Assembly (NCBI GenBank): GCA_022579005.1
Contig: MU401682.1
Location: 1-57,989 of the forward strand
Length of the DNA stretch: 57,989 bases
Direction of reading: 5' to 3'
From: Poronia punctata
Taxonomy: Eukaryota > Ascomycota > Sordariomycetes > Xylariales > Xylariaceae
The notes beneath the pieces are model-generated. The model was given only the letters and a program-made list of their open reading frames with translations. It was not told where the DNA came from and did not search any database. The translations under genes were made by a program, and so were the position numbers. This document shows, piece by piece, positions 35,303 to 47,190 of this stretch; position 1 is the first letter of the stretch, and every line of letters begins with the position of its first letter.

Positions 35303-35791
35303 CTATCCACACTCCCCAATCCCATACCTAGCCCGAGAAGAACATCCGTCGCAAACCCATCTATTCGAACCGTCTCGCGCCCTCGTCACGTAAGCTACGT
35401 GGGTATTGTGTCCGCGGGGTGAACACATGCAGTTGCATCTTGTTATGATGCCGTCGTAGGTGGGCGGGCTGGGGCGGGGGCGTGGTGCGGTTTCGGAGGG
35501 GGTTGTTAGGGTTGTGGAGGGGGTGGAGGGGGTGGAGGGGGTTGATGTTGTGGTTGTGGTGGTTGCTGGGGTCTCGGCTGTTGTTGTGGTGGTGGTGGTG
35601 GTGGTGGTGGTGGTGGGTGTTGAGTCCTCGGTTTTTGTTGCCACCGTTTCTGTTGCGGTTGCTGTTGTTGTTGTTGTTGTTGTTGCTGGTGGTGATGGTG
35701 ATGAGGTGGTTGTGCCCTCGGTTTCTTCTGGGGCCGGGGCCGGGGCCGGGGCCGGGGTTGTTGATGATGATGTCTCCTTTGGGGATGACAT
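35303..35791 (-). CDS. Small Thr/Pro-rich protein with Cys-rich C-terminal motif
   Basis: Not recognised by family. Single-exon frame of 162 residues with ATG at 35791. Residues 1-111 are almost only Thr, Pro, Ser, Ala and Glu with poly-Thr runs. Residues 112-162 are different and look like a real domain: CxCxC at 119-123, then a basic stretch, CxxC at 147-150 and a last Cys at 161, with a His pair (GHNTH) between. The spacing would suit a small metal-binding fold. No signal peptide or membrane segment. The antisense frame is also open, but it is merely Val/Gly-rich as expected from the ACC/ACA codon runs. Whether it is expressed cannot be told; the complex tail in a repetitive frame is the main argument. 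Confidence 0.55.
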   Translation of the reverse strand: MSSPKETSSSTTPAPAPAPAPEETEGTTTSSPSPPATTTTTTTATATETVATKTEDSTPTTTTTTTTTTTTAETPATTTTTTSTPSTPSTPSTTLTTPSETAPRPRPSPPTYDGIITRCNCMCSPRGHNTHVAYVTRARDGSNRWVCDGCSSRARYGIGECG

Positions 35792-36929
35792 CGTGGAACC
35801 TGGCCTTTTTATCTTTTTGTTAGCTTGATTTGACTTGACTCGAGGGGATATATGTTTGTGATACTTACTATTGTTTTACTTTCTTTCTTTGGCTGTTTGA
35901 AGAAGAAGAAGAAGAAGAACGAGAAGAAAAGGCAGAAACCACGGAAAGAAACCACACTGGCTTGTTGGCACGCACGCAGTTACTTGTTTGTTTCTATAGG
36001 AAGTGAACTAAAATGAAAGTCGAGAAAACAAGAAAGGATACATGCAAAAAAGGAATAGGTACCCGCATAATCTAAAGGGGAAGAAAAGAAGGGTCTTGAA
36101 GTAGGTATATGACCCCTCCCGTGCGGTGGCAAGGTTCACGATAGTTTACTCACTGCTTTTTGTATGCTACGTAGGTACATGAATAAAGAGATACCTGCAT
36201 ACTTTACATAGCCTAACTCACTCCAGGCTTTTCAGTCACACACACACACACACACACACACACGGGGTTGGAAAGTGCATATATAGATCTGATGGAAACA
36301 TTCACTGGTCTGTTAACTTGAATGTTCAACTTTTACTTCACTTGTGAGACTAAAAGAAAGTATTGTGTTTTTGAGGACTTTGCCTTTTACATTCGAGTAC
36401 GGCTCGTTGTTCCTTTCTCTTACCATAGGTATCCAGGCTCTGTTGTGATCATATTTAACAGAAGATGGCATACAAGAAAGAATGATCATGTATTGTAATC
36501 AACTTATATACATGCTCTCAATACATGGACTTAGGACCCCATTGCCCCTTTTATTCTGCCTGGGGTTGATATAGGTCCAACTCTGACTGTTTATAAAGTT
36601 CAGATTAAGGCAATGGTTTATCTAGTACTACAACAGATAGCCTGTACATAACCGTCGTCCCAACGGATAACTTGGCTTTGTGATACTGACTATTTATAAT
36701 ACAGACAAAAGGTGACACATTTCAAGGCCTGCCTCATATAGTATGAATATCTCAAGATCTTGATTACTAACAACACCCTACCCTATCCAATAACAGCAGA
36801 TACATTTGAGCAAGAAATCTAATAATGTCCTAAAAACACCGTATAATGCTGTCAAATATGTAGATATGCAAATATGCACCAGGGTTATCCATCATGCAAA
36901 ATGTCCCATAAGTCATTCCATGTCATAAT
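35792..36929. other. Intergenic with GAA and CA microsatellites
   Basis: Contains a (GAA)n run at 35899-35919 and a (CA)n run at 36237-36263. Upstream of the small Cys-tail gene and downstream of the OPT gene, both on the minus strand. No gene supported. Confidence 0.6.
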
Positions 36930-39900
36930 CTACCAACCTGAATCGGGGCCAAAATGACTCCCGTTAGGTACCGTACGGTACGAACATGCCTGCCAGTCGC
37001 AGCCTTGTTTATATATTTCAGTCCCCCACCAACTGAAACTTGACATCCAGCCTGGATATATGAAGCCGAAAAATACGACGACGATTCCGAAAGCCAAACC
37101 CGAATCTAATGCCGCGCTTAGTGTCATCGTGTATTTGGCCCACCAGGCGTTTGCCTTGTTTTTGATCAAGTAGTTGAAAAGGTAGCAGACTACTGCCCAC
37201 ACGGAAAAGTTGAGCCCAGTCGCGGGAGGGATCCAACTGAGAGACCCGAATAGTACTGGAAGATTGATCTTCCTTACTATGCTGCTCCTTTTCTTCCGAG
37301 CGTAAAGCCATAGCGGAATAGGCGCCACGGCCCCGACCAGGAAACACCAGACCAGAGACCGGTAAGTGGCACCGGGTCCAAAGAACTCGGCCGGACCGAC
37401 AACGCCCCACAGAATGGACCCGTTGAAGTGGACACGGGCAATTGGACAGGTAAACCCGTTGATGGCCGAAGATGTACAAATGCCCGGCACGTTACGGAAC
37501 ATCCAGTTCAGAACCGCGATTTGTGTGACCGAGGAGAGGATGGTGGCCACCATTTGCACCGAGAACAATATCCTCGGTGGTATCTTCATGTAGTGCCCAA
37601 GCTTCAGATCGGCTGCGAATTTGATGCCCTGGGCCGATGATATATATCCATATGTCACAAAGACCATGTTAGCCACCGGCCGCCCTGGGAATACGGCGCC
37701 GCAGATCAGTTGACAGATAAGGTAGATGCTACTGTGTTGATTTGTCACCGCCATGACAATCCCGATCGGTATGAAGAGCACAGAGCATATGCCCAGCGCA
37801 AGCAGCAGACCATACCAAGGCAAATGGACGGGATAGCTAGAATCGGCGTCACATCGTCAGCGGCTGTACTTATGGGCAGGTGGAGTAGGCATCGTGTGGG
37901 ACCACTCACTATTCGACGACGAAAATACCAACGGCCGTCATCGAGATGAATGTCAACAAGTACCAATACAGGGGCGCATCCTTGTACTTCCTCATGAGAC
38001 GGTTGTGGACATCTTCGCGGTTTAATAGGTTGTCGATGTTTTGACTCGACGCCGTTATACTCTCTCTCCTCTGTGGCGGCCCCCTCCCGTCATCGTCAAC
38101 ATTCAAGGGCTGATAAGCAGGTTTATTCTCCTCCCCGGCCTCCTTTAAAGACCGCTTCCACTGTTTCCATATGTCCCTCCCATGCCAACAGGCTGTATGG
38201 GTCAAGAGTGATGCCAACCCAGCAAACTGCAGGCCATAGCTAAGAACATATGTTATCGGCAGATATACACGACTGTATTTCGAGTATGCCGCTCTGTCGA
38301 AGACGAAGTCGGGAGTAAGAATCCTGCTGACATCGTATATGTGGCCGGTATTGTCGAATACAGATGCAGAGAGCATAGGCATAAACGACGAAAAGAACAC
38401 ATTGCGGTAATAAGCAATCGGCGCAATCACCCACATGACAATGACTAGACCGCCAATGACGTTCATAGACGCCCAGAAAGGGGTGAGAAGAGGAGATCCG
38501 ATGTAGGCAATTTGTGCCCAGTCGAAGGTGAGCGGGAACAGGCCCAGGCCCGAAACGACGCCAAACAAGTTGGCCACAACAACGTTATCCGGCGCAAACC
38601 AGGTGATTACGTTGAAGTAGCTCAGGGCCGGCATCAGCAAGCCAGGGAGGAAGTAAAAGAGGAACGCACTAATCCAGACAACGAAGAAAAAGTTCCATCT
38701 AGTAATGGTCCAGCCGTTTGCTGTTTCGTTCCGCTCCTTGTGGAGTGTGCTGAACATGGCAGCCGACATGAGCGTACCCGGCCAAATCATACCACTCGGC
38801 CGTACCAGGAACCTCCTCGTCAGCCCGGCAAAGGTGTACCCCAAGATTTGTGTCGACAAGGTGAGCAACAGTTGGTAGGCTATGCTAGCCTCCTGCTTGT
38901 AGAACTGGGTCTGCTCAACGATGATATCGGTCGCAAAGGCGAAACCGAAAGAGACATTACTGCTCACGTAGACGCAGCTGTGCTCCTTCTCATTCCACGA
39001 CCCCTGAGCAAGCCAAAGTCGCAACCGCCGGACGCGACCACCTCGGTCCGTCCCCGTCGTCTTGGACCGCACACCATCTATAAATTCCTCTTTGGGGTCA
39101 TCGGACCGTTTGAGGAAGTAGTCCCACAACAGGCCCAGCGGATGTACGAGGAGCAGCGCTATGACCGGCGTAATCGCCACGCTGGGGTACCGCAACGAGA
39201 AGAAAAGATTGGTCGAAGACCCTAGGATCGAGAAGAGCGCAGATAAGATCCACATGCGAGGGGTGTTGATGGATAAGGTAGTGTCGTCGGTAGGAGCTAC
39301 AGAAGCTCGCACTTGGGAATAAGGGGAATTGTCGGGCGGATCCTCATCATCTAGTTGACTCGAGACTTCATCGTCGTCCAGTCTTTCTTGATCTCTTGGG
39401 ATGCCAGTGTACCCGTCACCGGCCGAACTGTCGGACTTGTCGTCTGATAAGATATCGTTCAGTATCGCAGTGTCCGCAACGGCAAAGCGTCCATCAAGAC
39501 CACCGACAACGGTCGACCCGCCGATTTCATCCGACAGACTTTTTCGTCTTCGGGTTAGCGACGAGGTGCTCGTACGATATGCGACAGAGCGACCTGTGCT
39601 GGCCGATTGGCGGCGTCTCGAATGCGTGGAATCTACGCTCTCTCTTGGCAACCCGACGACAGGATTGCTCTGGCGACTGGGCTCCCCACCGTCTGCTACC
39701 TCTTCTGGGGGGACGGGCGCAGCACCATATGATCCTGTACCGAAGCCCGGCGAAGAGCGCAAGAGCAACGGTGCTTTGGACATGCTCCCTCCACAGTCAT
39801 GAACAGCTGATCGGCTCGCCTCGTCTTGGGCAGAGAAGATACCAGTATCATAGCTCGAGCTACGAGGAGGAGGGGTTATATCGGCTACGGTCGAGCTATT

Positions 39901-40251
39901 CAAGGTAGCTGTCGAAGCGGAAGAAGGCGCACAAGATGGGACTGACGATGGCTGGTGGTTCGAGATTGGCGAATGACAGGCGGGTTGAAGCGGAGACGTG
40001 GGGAGCTGCGCAGGAGTAGCAGAAGTAGCCGCAGTAATATCAGTAGGAATCCGTGCAGCTACGGAGGCGCTAGGCACAGGAAGACCAGAGGTTACCTGCT
40101 CTAGCCCGGGTTTGTAGTGATTAGGATTCGATCGGCCAGCAACATTCGTGCTGGGCGTTATAGGTTCCAGAGGGAAAGCCCGACTGTCCCGGGGATCAAG
40201 CGGAACAGGTGATGACAAGCCATCATGTTTCTCGACAGGAGCACGAGACAT
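36930..40251 (-). CDS. OPT-family oligopeptide transporter
   Basis: Proton-coupled uptake of small peptides or glutathione-like compounds across the plasma membrane (OPT family). Exons 40251-37910 and 37836-36930, intron GTGAGT...CTAG in phase 2, 1082 residues. Membrane region starts at about residue 333 (WILSALFSILG) and has many hydrophobic spans to near the end. The family motif NPGPFNxKEH appears as GSWNEKEH near 417-424, and the second family motif as HYMKIPPR in exon 2. The cytosolic N-terminus of about 330 residues is Ser/Pro-rich with several RRRxS-type sites and an acidic patch at 285-308; this is much longer than the classical yeast OPT1/OPT2 tail and may carry regulatory phosphorylation. 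A hydrophilic loop of about 60 residues lies just before the exon junction. Specific substrate not predictable. Confidence 0.9.
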
Positions 40252-41506
40252 TACCTACCTCGTCTGTCATGCGCCATGGACTAAAATCAAAAAGAAAAGA
40301 AATGGGCCGGTGGGGATCCCGAAAAGGCGCGAAAAGGCGCGAAAAAGGTCCTGGACGGCACCGAAACAGGTAGGTACAGCTGTGCCTCAAGTTATGTACG
40401 TAAGATATTGGATGCTTTATTAGGTCGATCAGTCCGATATTGAGGTACGAAGTACATATCCATCCAATCTGGGGCACGAACAGGTCTCAGAATATTGGCA
40501 AGTACTCGTAAAAGGATCCGAATAGCAGTCATGGCACCAGTTACAATACATTTAAGTGGGCCTAGAGCTTCGTCAGACGTTGTCTGAAGAAGGTGAGGAA
40601 TTCCGAATAGGCATCATAGAAAGCGTCATCTAGTACTGTGTAATTCATAAAATTAAAGACCCTGAAATGCCCAAGGAAACTTTAAATAGGGAAGCAACTG
40701 AAGGTGTTGGAGATTGATTAGATGCGATGGATTAGATAAATCATAACAGCTCCACGATCGGTTCTGGTATCCGCATTACGCATGTGTACCTAGAGGAATG
40801 CATGTAGGTACTCCTTACAATCACGCAAAGCTCCCGAGGACCTGTGCCGAATGCACTGCTACTTTCCACCACTCCTAAAGGTCCCTGTTAGGTACTTATT
40901 GATCACATGCAGCTTACTTGTGTGTGTGTGTGTGGATTCTATTATACGCAGCACATTTTGAATAACTTGAACATGCTCTTCAATATGAGGTATCTTGAGG
41001 ATTATCCTACGACCAGAGAAGTTGTACCTACTGACCTACTCGTAGTCTAATGTATAGTTGTACAAGTAGGCCTTGAACCTTGAGTTGTTTGCACAAGGTA
41101 ATTGCAGACATACTCGTACACATAAATTCTTCCTAGTTGTTTTGCAATCACCTAAAATCTAGATATATATATATATATTGCCCTCGTTATATTAGGGTGC
41201 TTTATGGCATGAAGTCTAGGTATATACTAGAGGAGTGAAGAGAGCAGCAAAATTTGTCTACCTGATACCTAATATCTAAGGTATGACCCAGTTACCTAGT
41301 GTGGTGCTGCCCGCAAGCTTGCATGCTGGCGTCCCCTAATGCAGCCATGCCTCTCACCATGCTCATCCGCCCTCCTTCTTACCTGTACGAGTACATGTAT
41401 GTACCTATTTTATAGCTTCTAGGTTGTTACAGGGGAACTCGGCAGGCATGTACTCGTACACACACACCAACATTTGACCGTAACTCAACATCCGACAATA
41501 CGCGTA
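40252..41506. other. Divergent intergenic region (OPT / 5-FCL), octamer-rich
   Basis: 1.25 kb between two divergent starts. It holds five TACTCGTA/TACGAGTA octamers (40503, 41037, 41111, 41386, 41451), one TACAAGTA near 41,059, a (TG)n run at 40919-40934 and a (TA)n run at 41163-41179. No ORF of note. Confidence 0.65.
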
Positions 41507-42343
41507 ATGTCCGAAACCCAACAGCAACCCGAAATGAATACGTCTGCACTTCGGGCGGTCAAAACCCATTTGCGCTCGTTAATGAAAGAGCGATTATCTA
41601 AACTCTCCTCGGAATCTATAATATCCCAAAGTGAGTAGAATTACACGTATTAGCTGTAGAGCCCCTCCTAAACCACGCCTTTTTCTTCAGGTCATGCCGC
41701 CTTCGATGCCTTGTCGGGGTTCAAGCCCTATAAGGATGCCAAAACTATAGGGGTATACCTATCCATGCCTGGCTGTGAAATCCAGACAGATCCCATTGTC
41801 AGACATGCCCTTTCTTCAGGGAAACAAGTTTTCGTCCCGTATCTCCACAAGTCGGGTTTGCCGCCAGGAGAAGGGCCGGTTCGGCTTATGGATATGGTGA
41901 GTCTCAAGGGCATCGAGGATTATGAGTCTCTGCAGAGGGACAAGTGGGGCATCCCGAGCGTCGACAGCGCTACTGTGCACGAGCGGCAACGCAGTATAGG
42001 CGAGCTGGACGGAGAGCACTCTGCCGATGTCTCGCTCGATATAATTCTGTTGCCGGGCGTGGCCTTTGACGTTGACCCCGAAAATGGCGGGATCCGGCGA
42101 CTAGGACACGGCAAGGGCTTCTACGATTATTTCTTACACCGTTATGCTTTGGCTACAAGGACAGAAAAGGGGTTATCAAACAGCAACCCGTCTGTATTGC
42201 TGTATGCTCTAGCTCTTAAGGAACAACTACTCTCCCCTACGTCTGGGGAAGCTGTGCCTGTTGGGGTTCATGATCAATCGTTAGATGGCATCATCCTAGG
42301 TGACGGCCAAATTAAACAGTCTGCTGGCAGTACTAGAGACTAA
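41507..42343 (+). CDS. FAU1: 5-formyltetrahydrofolate cyclo-ligase
   Basis: Converts 5-formyltetrahydrofolate (folinate) to 5,10-methenyltetrahydrofolate with ATP, returning the storage form to the one-carbon pool. Exons 41507-41630 and 41691-42343, 258 residues; the intron has GTGAGT, a CTAAA-like word and TTCAG. Exon 1 encodes the typical N-terminal LRSLMKERLSKLSSESI helix. Family motifs: IGVYLSMPGCEIQT, VFVPYLHK, the LLPGVAFD segment and the ATP/folate loop GHGKGFYDYFLHRY, matching the conserved GxGxGYYD pattern. The end PVGVHDQSLDGII matches the usual C-terminal part. The gene converges on SmE with 158 bp between stop codons, so their 3' UTRs probably overlap. Confidence 0.92.
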
Positions 42344-42501
42344 ACAAGCCTGTTGATTGTCGACTTATTCCTCATAAATCAACCACATATTTCGCCCGCT
42401 AGAACATTTGTCGTCGTACAGAGGCTCGTGCCAGTTTTGTACTATTGGGGCGAGTTCCCTTTGCGGTCGGGGTCCGGCTTTATTGAAATGGTATTCGTAA
42501 A

Positions 42502-42910
42502 TCATATAGCTTCTTGGATTAGAGAGACGTTATCGCCCTTCAGTAGGATTTGTCCTAGGAAATAAAATATTAGCCCCTCGCTTCTTTGCAGCTTCCCTCT
42601 GCTTGTACATACCAAGTTCCCTCCTCTTCTCTTCCGAGTTCGTCTTGGTAATTTGTTTGACTTCGACGGCGTCGTCTATGACGAGGTTCATGAATTCGTC
42701 AAATCCCTAGAGGCACCCGGTTCAGTCAGAGACAGGTTTGAAGTGACACATAGAGGGTATTTGGTAGCCTACTCTGATCTTGCCCTCGATTCTGATTGAT
42801 AATTGTTCGTACAGCCAGATCTTGACGGGCGCGTGGGTCTGGAGTAGCTTGAAGATGAAGTTGATGGGCGGTAGCAAGACCTTGCGGCCACCACCTCCGC
42901 GACCAGTCAT
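42502..42910 (-). CDS. SME1: Spliceosomal Sm protein E
   Basis: Core Sm ring subunit of U1, U2, U4 and U5 snRNPs. Exons 42910-42773, 42706-42613, 42554-42502, 94 residues, the usual size. Sm1 motif: INFIFKLLQ...[28 protein letters not shown] with the split exactly between IR and GFDEF; Sm2 motif: ILLKGDNVSLI. The N-terminal GRGGGGRK is a common fungal form. Donor of intron 1 is GTAGGC, which departs from consensus at +5/+6; donor of intron 2 is GTATGT. The gene is too interrupted to appear as one frame; only splicing recovers it. It is convergent with the 5-FCL gene and divergent from the importin gene. Confidence 0.93.
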
Positions 42911-43956
42911 CTTGTCTGAGGCGTTGTGTGTATGAAGTCGGCGTATTCGACCCTTGAAATAGACAGACTCGAATAATTGCGTGTGGGGGTAGCGGATAGA
43001 TCCAAGGAGGCGTGTGGCTGCTTCGAAATTTTGGGCGAGGCTGGCGATGTAAAGGCTGAAGCGTGGGCACAGCGTTGATGTTACTTACAGTTGGATCTAC
43101 ACAATCGGTACGGCTAGGACCCAGCATTTGAGCCTTATCCAATCAAAAGATGAGCGTCAAGACGGAATACGAAAGTAGAGCTAGTACAAGTGAATTCAGG
43201 TTAACTACATAAAATGAGGGGTTGAAGCCTGACTGATACGAGGCGCGGGTAGTAGTAACCCACCAAAAAAGCACCTCATGCTTTGGGATCTGACCAGATG
43301 CAAGTAGGTAGGTAACATGGTCTTGGGTGTTCCTGGGACTGGAGATTACTTTTAATTCGTACATCACTTGCGTCTTTCCATATCCTTCTGCATCCTCCAT
43401 TGGATTACTTTCTAAATTCTGAAATGCAGGCGCCAAAGTTTGAATGACGTACTCAGTTACAAAGGTCCTGATAGACGGGTTAGTTGCATATGATTCGGAT
43501 TCAGCCTAGATATATGTACAGACTGGGCCCTGTAAAGTACTGCAGTACCTAAAGTTCTTGCTATTTCTACCCGTTTCATGCCCAAAGTATGTACCTGGCC
43601 ATGTACTTGGTTGCCCGCCACGACCTGTCTGGAAACGAAACCTGGATGTCTGTTGCACTGTTTTTATTGGCCCCTCCTTCCCTACTCGTACTTTCTATGA
43701 TAATAACCATCGAAAGCTCCCCCCATTTTCCACGCTCACTATAAACATTATCCTCACTCAGCCTTGTTGCTCATTTTACCCACTCCGAGGCTTCTACACC
43801 GCAAAACTGCCGCCCGCCTGCCATCCACGCGCCCTCACCACCGGTATACTTCGCCTCACGATCTTTGTCAGTTTGCAGGGCAGCAACCGCTGCTGCCATC
43901 ATTCGGCGTACCCACCCCACAGCTCCTGACCTGACCTACCTCACAAGTTGCGCATC
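42911..43956. other. Divergent intergenic region (SmE / importin)
   Basis: About 1 kb with both promoters. A GTAAGT word on the minus strand near 43,090 could start a 5' UTR intron of SmE. One TACTCGTA octamer at 43683-43690. CT-rich and C-rich leader before the importin ATG. No separate gene supported. Confidence 0.6.
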
Positions 43957-46900
43957 ATGGATACGAACGGCGCGCACCAGGCTTTTGTTCTGGCAGATGT
44001 GCTTCAGGCCATGCTGACCATGCGGGGTGGGGACTCGGATAAAAAGGAGAGAGCGACCAAGTATCTAGGGGAGTTCCAGAAATCGGTATGTCGCAATAGA
44101 GATGCTGTATCAGGAACAGCCCCTTTCAAATGCTTACAGATCTTTTCAGACAGCCGCGTGGGCCGAAAGCATCAACATATTGAAATCCAACGCCGATGCC
44201 GCTGATAAGCTTTTCGCCGCGACGACTCTCAAGGGAAAGGTGACTACACCCGCCCCCCCTGAATTCTGCGCAAGCGCTAGTTCACTAACCGGTTGACTCT
44301 GATCCCAGATAACGTTCGATCTTCAAACCCAAGTCCCCCCGAATGAGATATTAGCCGTACGCAACCAACTTTTAGAACTACTGCAGTTATATGCTTCTGG
44401 TCCCAAACCGATACGAGTCCAACTCTGCGTGTGCCTGGCTATTCTAGCCATTCAGATGTTGGAATGGAAGGACGTTTTACCTGTAGTGGTATCGTCGCTC
44501 GGCAATCAGGTTCAAAGCCATGCTTGCATCCTGGATTTTCTCAGAGTTCTGCCGGAAGAGGTGACCGAGGGGCGCAAAATCACCTTGACAGTATGTGGAT
44601 CGAATTACACCAGCACGGCCTCCGTTCTCCCGCTTTTTCTCGGCGGCGACCGTGGTGGAAACGACACTCGTTCGGATAAAACTCTAATAGGTTCTCGTTT
44701 AGGAAGAAGAGCTCACCCAGAGGACGACGGAGCTTTTACAAGATAACGCACCACAGGTGGTCCAACTTCTCATCAACTATGCGCAGTCCTCTCGTAAGTC
44801 GGACTATACCACATGGTCCCGCCCAGGTTGTGCGTTAGCTAACAATTGTGCTTTTAGCGGAAGCTGCCAGTAATCCACAGCTGTACGAATGCATAACGTC
44901 GTGGCTCAGGGAGGTTCCCGTCGCCGAAATCATCAGATCCCCCCTGCTGGATTTCATTTTCGGCGCATTGGACACAGACCGATCCTTGCAAGCCGCTGCC
45001 GAATGCATATCTACCATTGTCAAGGAGACGCGGGAGGTTGACGAGAACATCGATACTATACAAGTGCTCCTGCCGAGGGTCTTGTCGCTACGGCCCAAGA
45101 TCCAGAAATTTGCCGAGGAAGAAGATGTTGATTCGTTCAAGGCTCTCACTCGAGTATTTTCCGAAGCGGGTCTAGCTTGGGCGGTCGCCGTCGCTCGCGA
45201 GACAACTCATTTCAGGCCGTTAGTCGAGGCAATTCTGGAATGTGCAGCGCGGGACAGGGACCGGGATGTGATCGACAATACATTTGAATTCTGGTACGAG
45301 CTTAAGCAGCTCCTGGTCCTTGATCGCTATATTCAAGCGAGAGTCGAGCTTGTAGATGTTTATTCCAAGCTGGTCGATATTCTGCTTCAACATTTACAGT
45401 TCCCAGAACCGGAATCCGGCAACGAAAAGGACATGTTTGATGGAGATCGAGAAGCGGAGGAAAAGTTCCGCGAGTTCCGACATCACATGGGCGATACCCT
45501 CAAGGACTCTTGCGAAGTCTTGGGTGTGACTGATTGTCTCACCAAAGTACTCGACGCCATCAAGATTTGGATGCAGAAATACGCCAGTATGGCCAGCGAC
45601 ACCAATGTGCCCCATTGGCAGAAGCTAGAGGCACCTTTGTTCGCCATGCGCGCATTAGGTCGAATGGTCGACAGGGACGAGAGCATTGTCCTACCACAAC
45701 TCATGCCCCTTTTGGTCCAGATGCCAAGCCACGAGAAGTTGCGGTTCGCCACCATCATGGTCTTGGGCAGATACACGGAATGGACTGCCGAACATCCCGA
45801 GTTCTTGATGCCTCAGTTCAATTACATCGTCGCCTCGTTCGGGACGAGCTCGAAGGAGATCTTACAGGCCGCTTCTATGGCGCTCAAATACTTCTGCACC
45901 GACTGCAAGCATCTCCTGAGCGAGCAAGTCGTACAGTTACAGCAGTTCTACGAGCAGATTCTCGACAAGTTGCCACCAATCAGCCAAGAAGAGATCACCG
46001 AAGGAGCCGCCAGCGTGGTTTCTGTCCAGCCCAAAGATCAAATATACAAGCTACTTAAACTTTTCTGCGAACCGCTAGTACAGAGATTGATGGTCAAGGC
46101 CAACAACGCGACAGACCACGACGGGAAGCTGGCCGTGGCTGATCATCTCCAGTTGATCACTATATTCGCAAACGTTGTAGTCACCCTCCCGCCGGTGGAG
46201 AAAGGCGAAGAAGATCCTGCGATCAAGTATTGGCAAGAGGTTTTCCCCATCTTATCGAAGATCCTGACTAGCTTCCTCGACTTCTCCCCGATATGCGAGA
46301 GGGTCTGCCGTTGCTGGAGACTGATGGTGATAGCCCACAGAGGAGCAATGGCGCCCATCCTGCCAGCAATGGCAAACGAGCTTGCGGGCGGGTTTGCCAA
46401 TTCCAGACAAGGTTGCTTCTTATGGGTCACGGGGGCAATTCTGAGAGAGTTCTCGGATGATCGGGAACATGTTGAGCCAGCCATGACGGAGAACATCTAC
46501 GCATTCTTTGAAGCGCAAGCGACGAATGTACTGCGGTTCCTTAGCAACCTGACTCCGCAGGAATTGCCTGACGTCACGGAAGATTTCTTCCGCCTGGTGG
46601 TGGACGGTTTGCTCTACTATCCTCAAAAATTCATCCCGTCGCCCCTGTTCGGGCCGATCTTTGAAGCGGCCATCTCGGTCCTAGTGCTAGAACAGCGCGA
46701 ACCGCTATCGGCGACGCTTCACTACATACGTGACGTCTTGGCATGGGGATCCAGTTACTCGCCGAGCTCCAACGAGCACCTATCACCGCCAGTCATAGAA
46801 CAGCTGAAGGTGGTTGTGAAGGCGCTGCTGGTTTCGCAGGGCGAGATGCTGGTAAAGCGCATCCTTGCAGGCATGATGATCACGTTCCCCGGCGACTGCT

Positions 46901-47190
46901 TCGCGGACGCCAGTGGTGCGTTACTCACCCTGTTTGAGATATTGCCACAGCAGACAGTGGTACAGGTGGACTCGACTCTCCGGATGCTCCCAAGCGGCAC
47001 GGTGGCGCCGGCCGAGGTTGACCGGCTGATCAGGAAGATCAAGGAGAGGCTGAATGCGAACGACGCTAGTGATGTTCGCCAGATCCGCTCCCTCATGCAA
47101 GATTTCACAAACACATATCGCCGAAGATATGTCGCCCCTCGTGATGGGCTGGGGCAACTGGAAGGGTCTCGTTTCCGATTCAACGGCTAG
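43957..47190 (+). CDS. MTR10: Mtr10/transportin-3-type importin beta
   Basis: Nuclear import receptor; yeast Mtr10 imports SR-like proteins such as Npl3 and takes part in tRNA retrograde transport. Five exons: 43957-44085, 44150-44239, 44309-44590, 44703-44793, 44858-47190, giving 974 residues, as expected for the family (about 970). Importin-beta N-terminal region: ERATKYLGEFQKS, AWAESINIL and AATTLKGKITFDL; then helical HEAT-type repeats throughout, e.g. EEELTQRTTELL, FEFWYELKQLL, KLRFATIMVLGRYTEW. The C-terminus ends in a basic RRRYVAPRDG segment. Four short introns cluster in the first 900 bases, a common layout in fungi; donors are GTATGT, GTGACT, GTATGT and GTAAGT. I chose ATG 43957 because it opens the conserved N-terminal helix. 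Confidence 0.93.

Noticed and set aside
35460..35828. Open frames on the + strand (Val/Gly-rich and Trp/Leu-rich) opposite the Thr-rich gene
   Set aside because: They are the mirror of ACC/ACA codon repeats on the minus strand; their composition follows the repeat and no domain is visible.
42726..43142. 138-residue minus-strand frame overlapping SmE
   Set aside because: It reads the SmE exon in another frame and has no domain of its own.
10821..47190. Possible secondary-metabolite or other functional gene cluster
   Set aside because: The genes belong to unrelated housekeeping pathways and there is no core synthase or cluster regulator.
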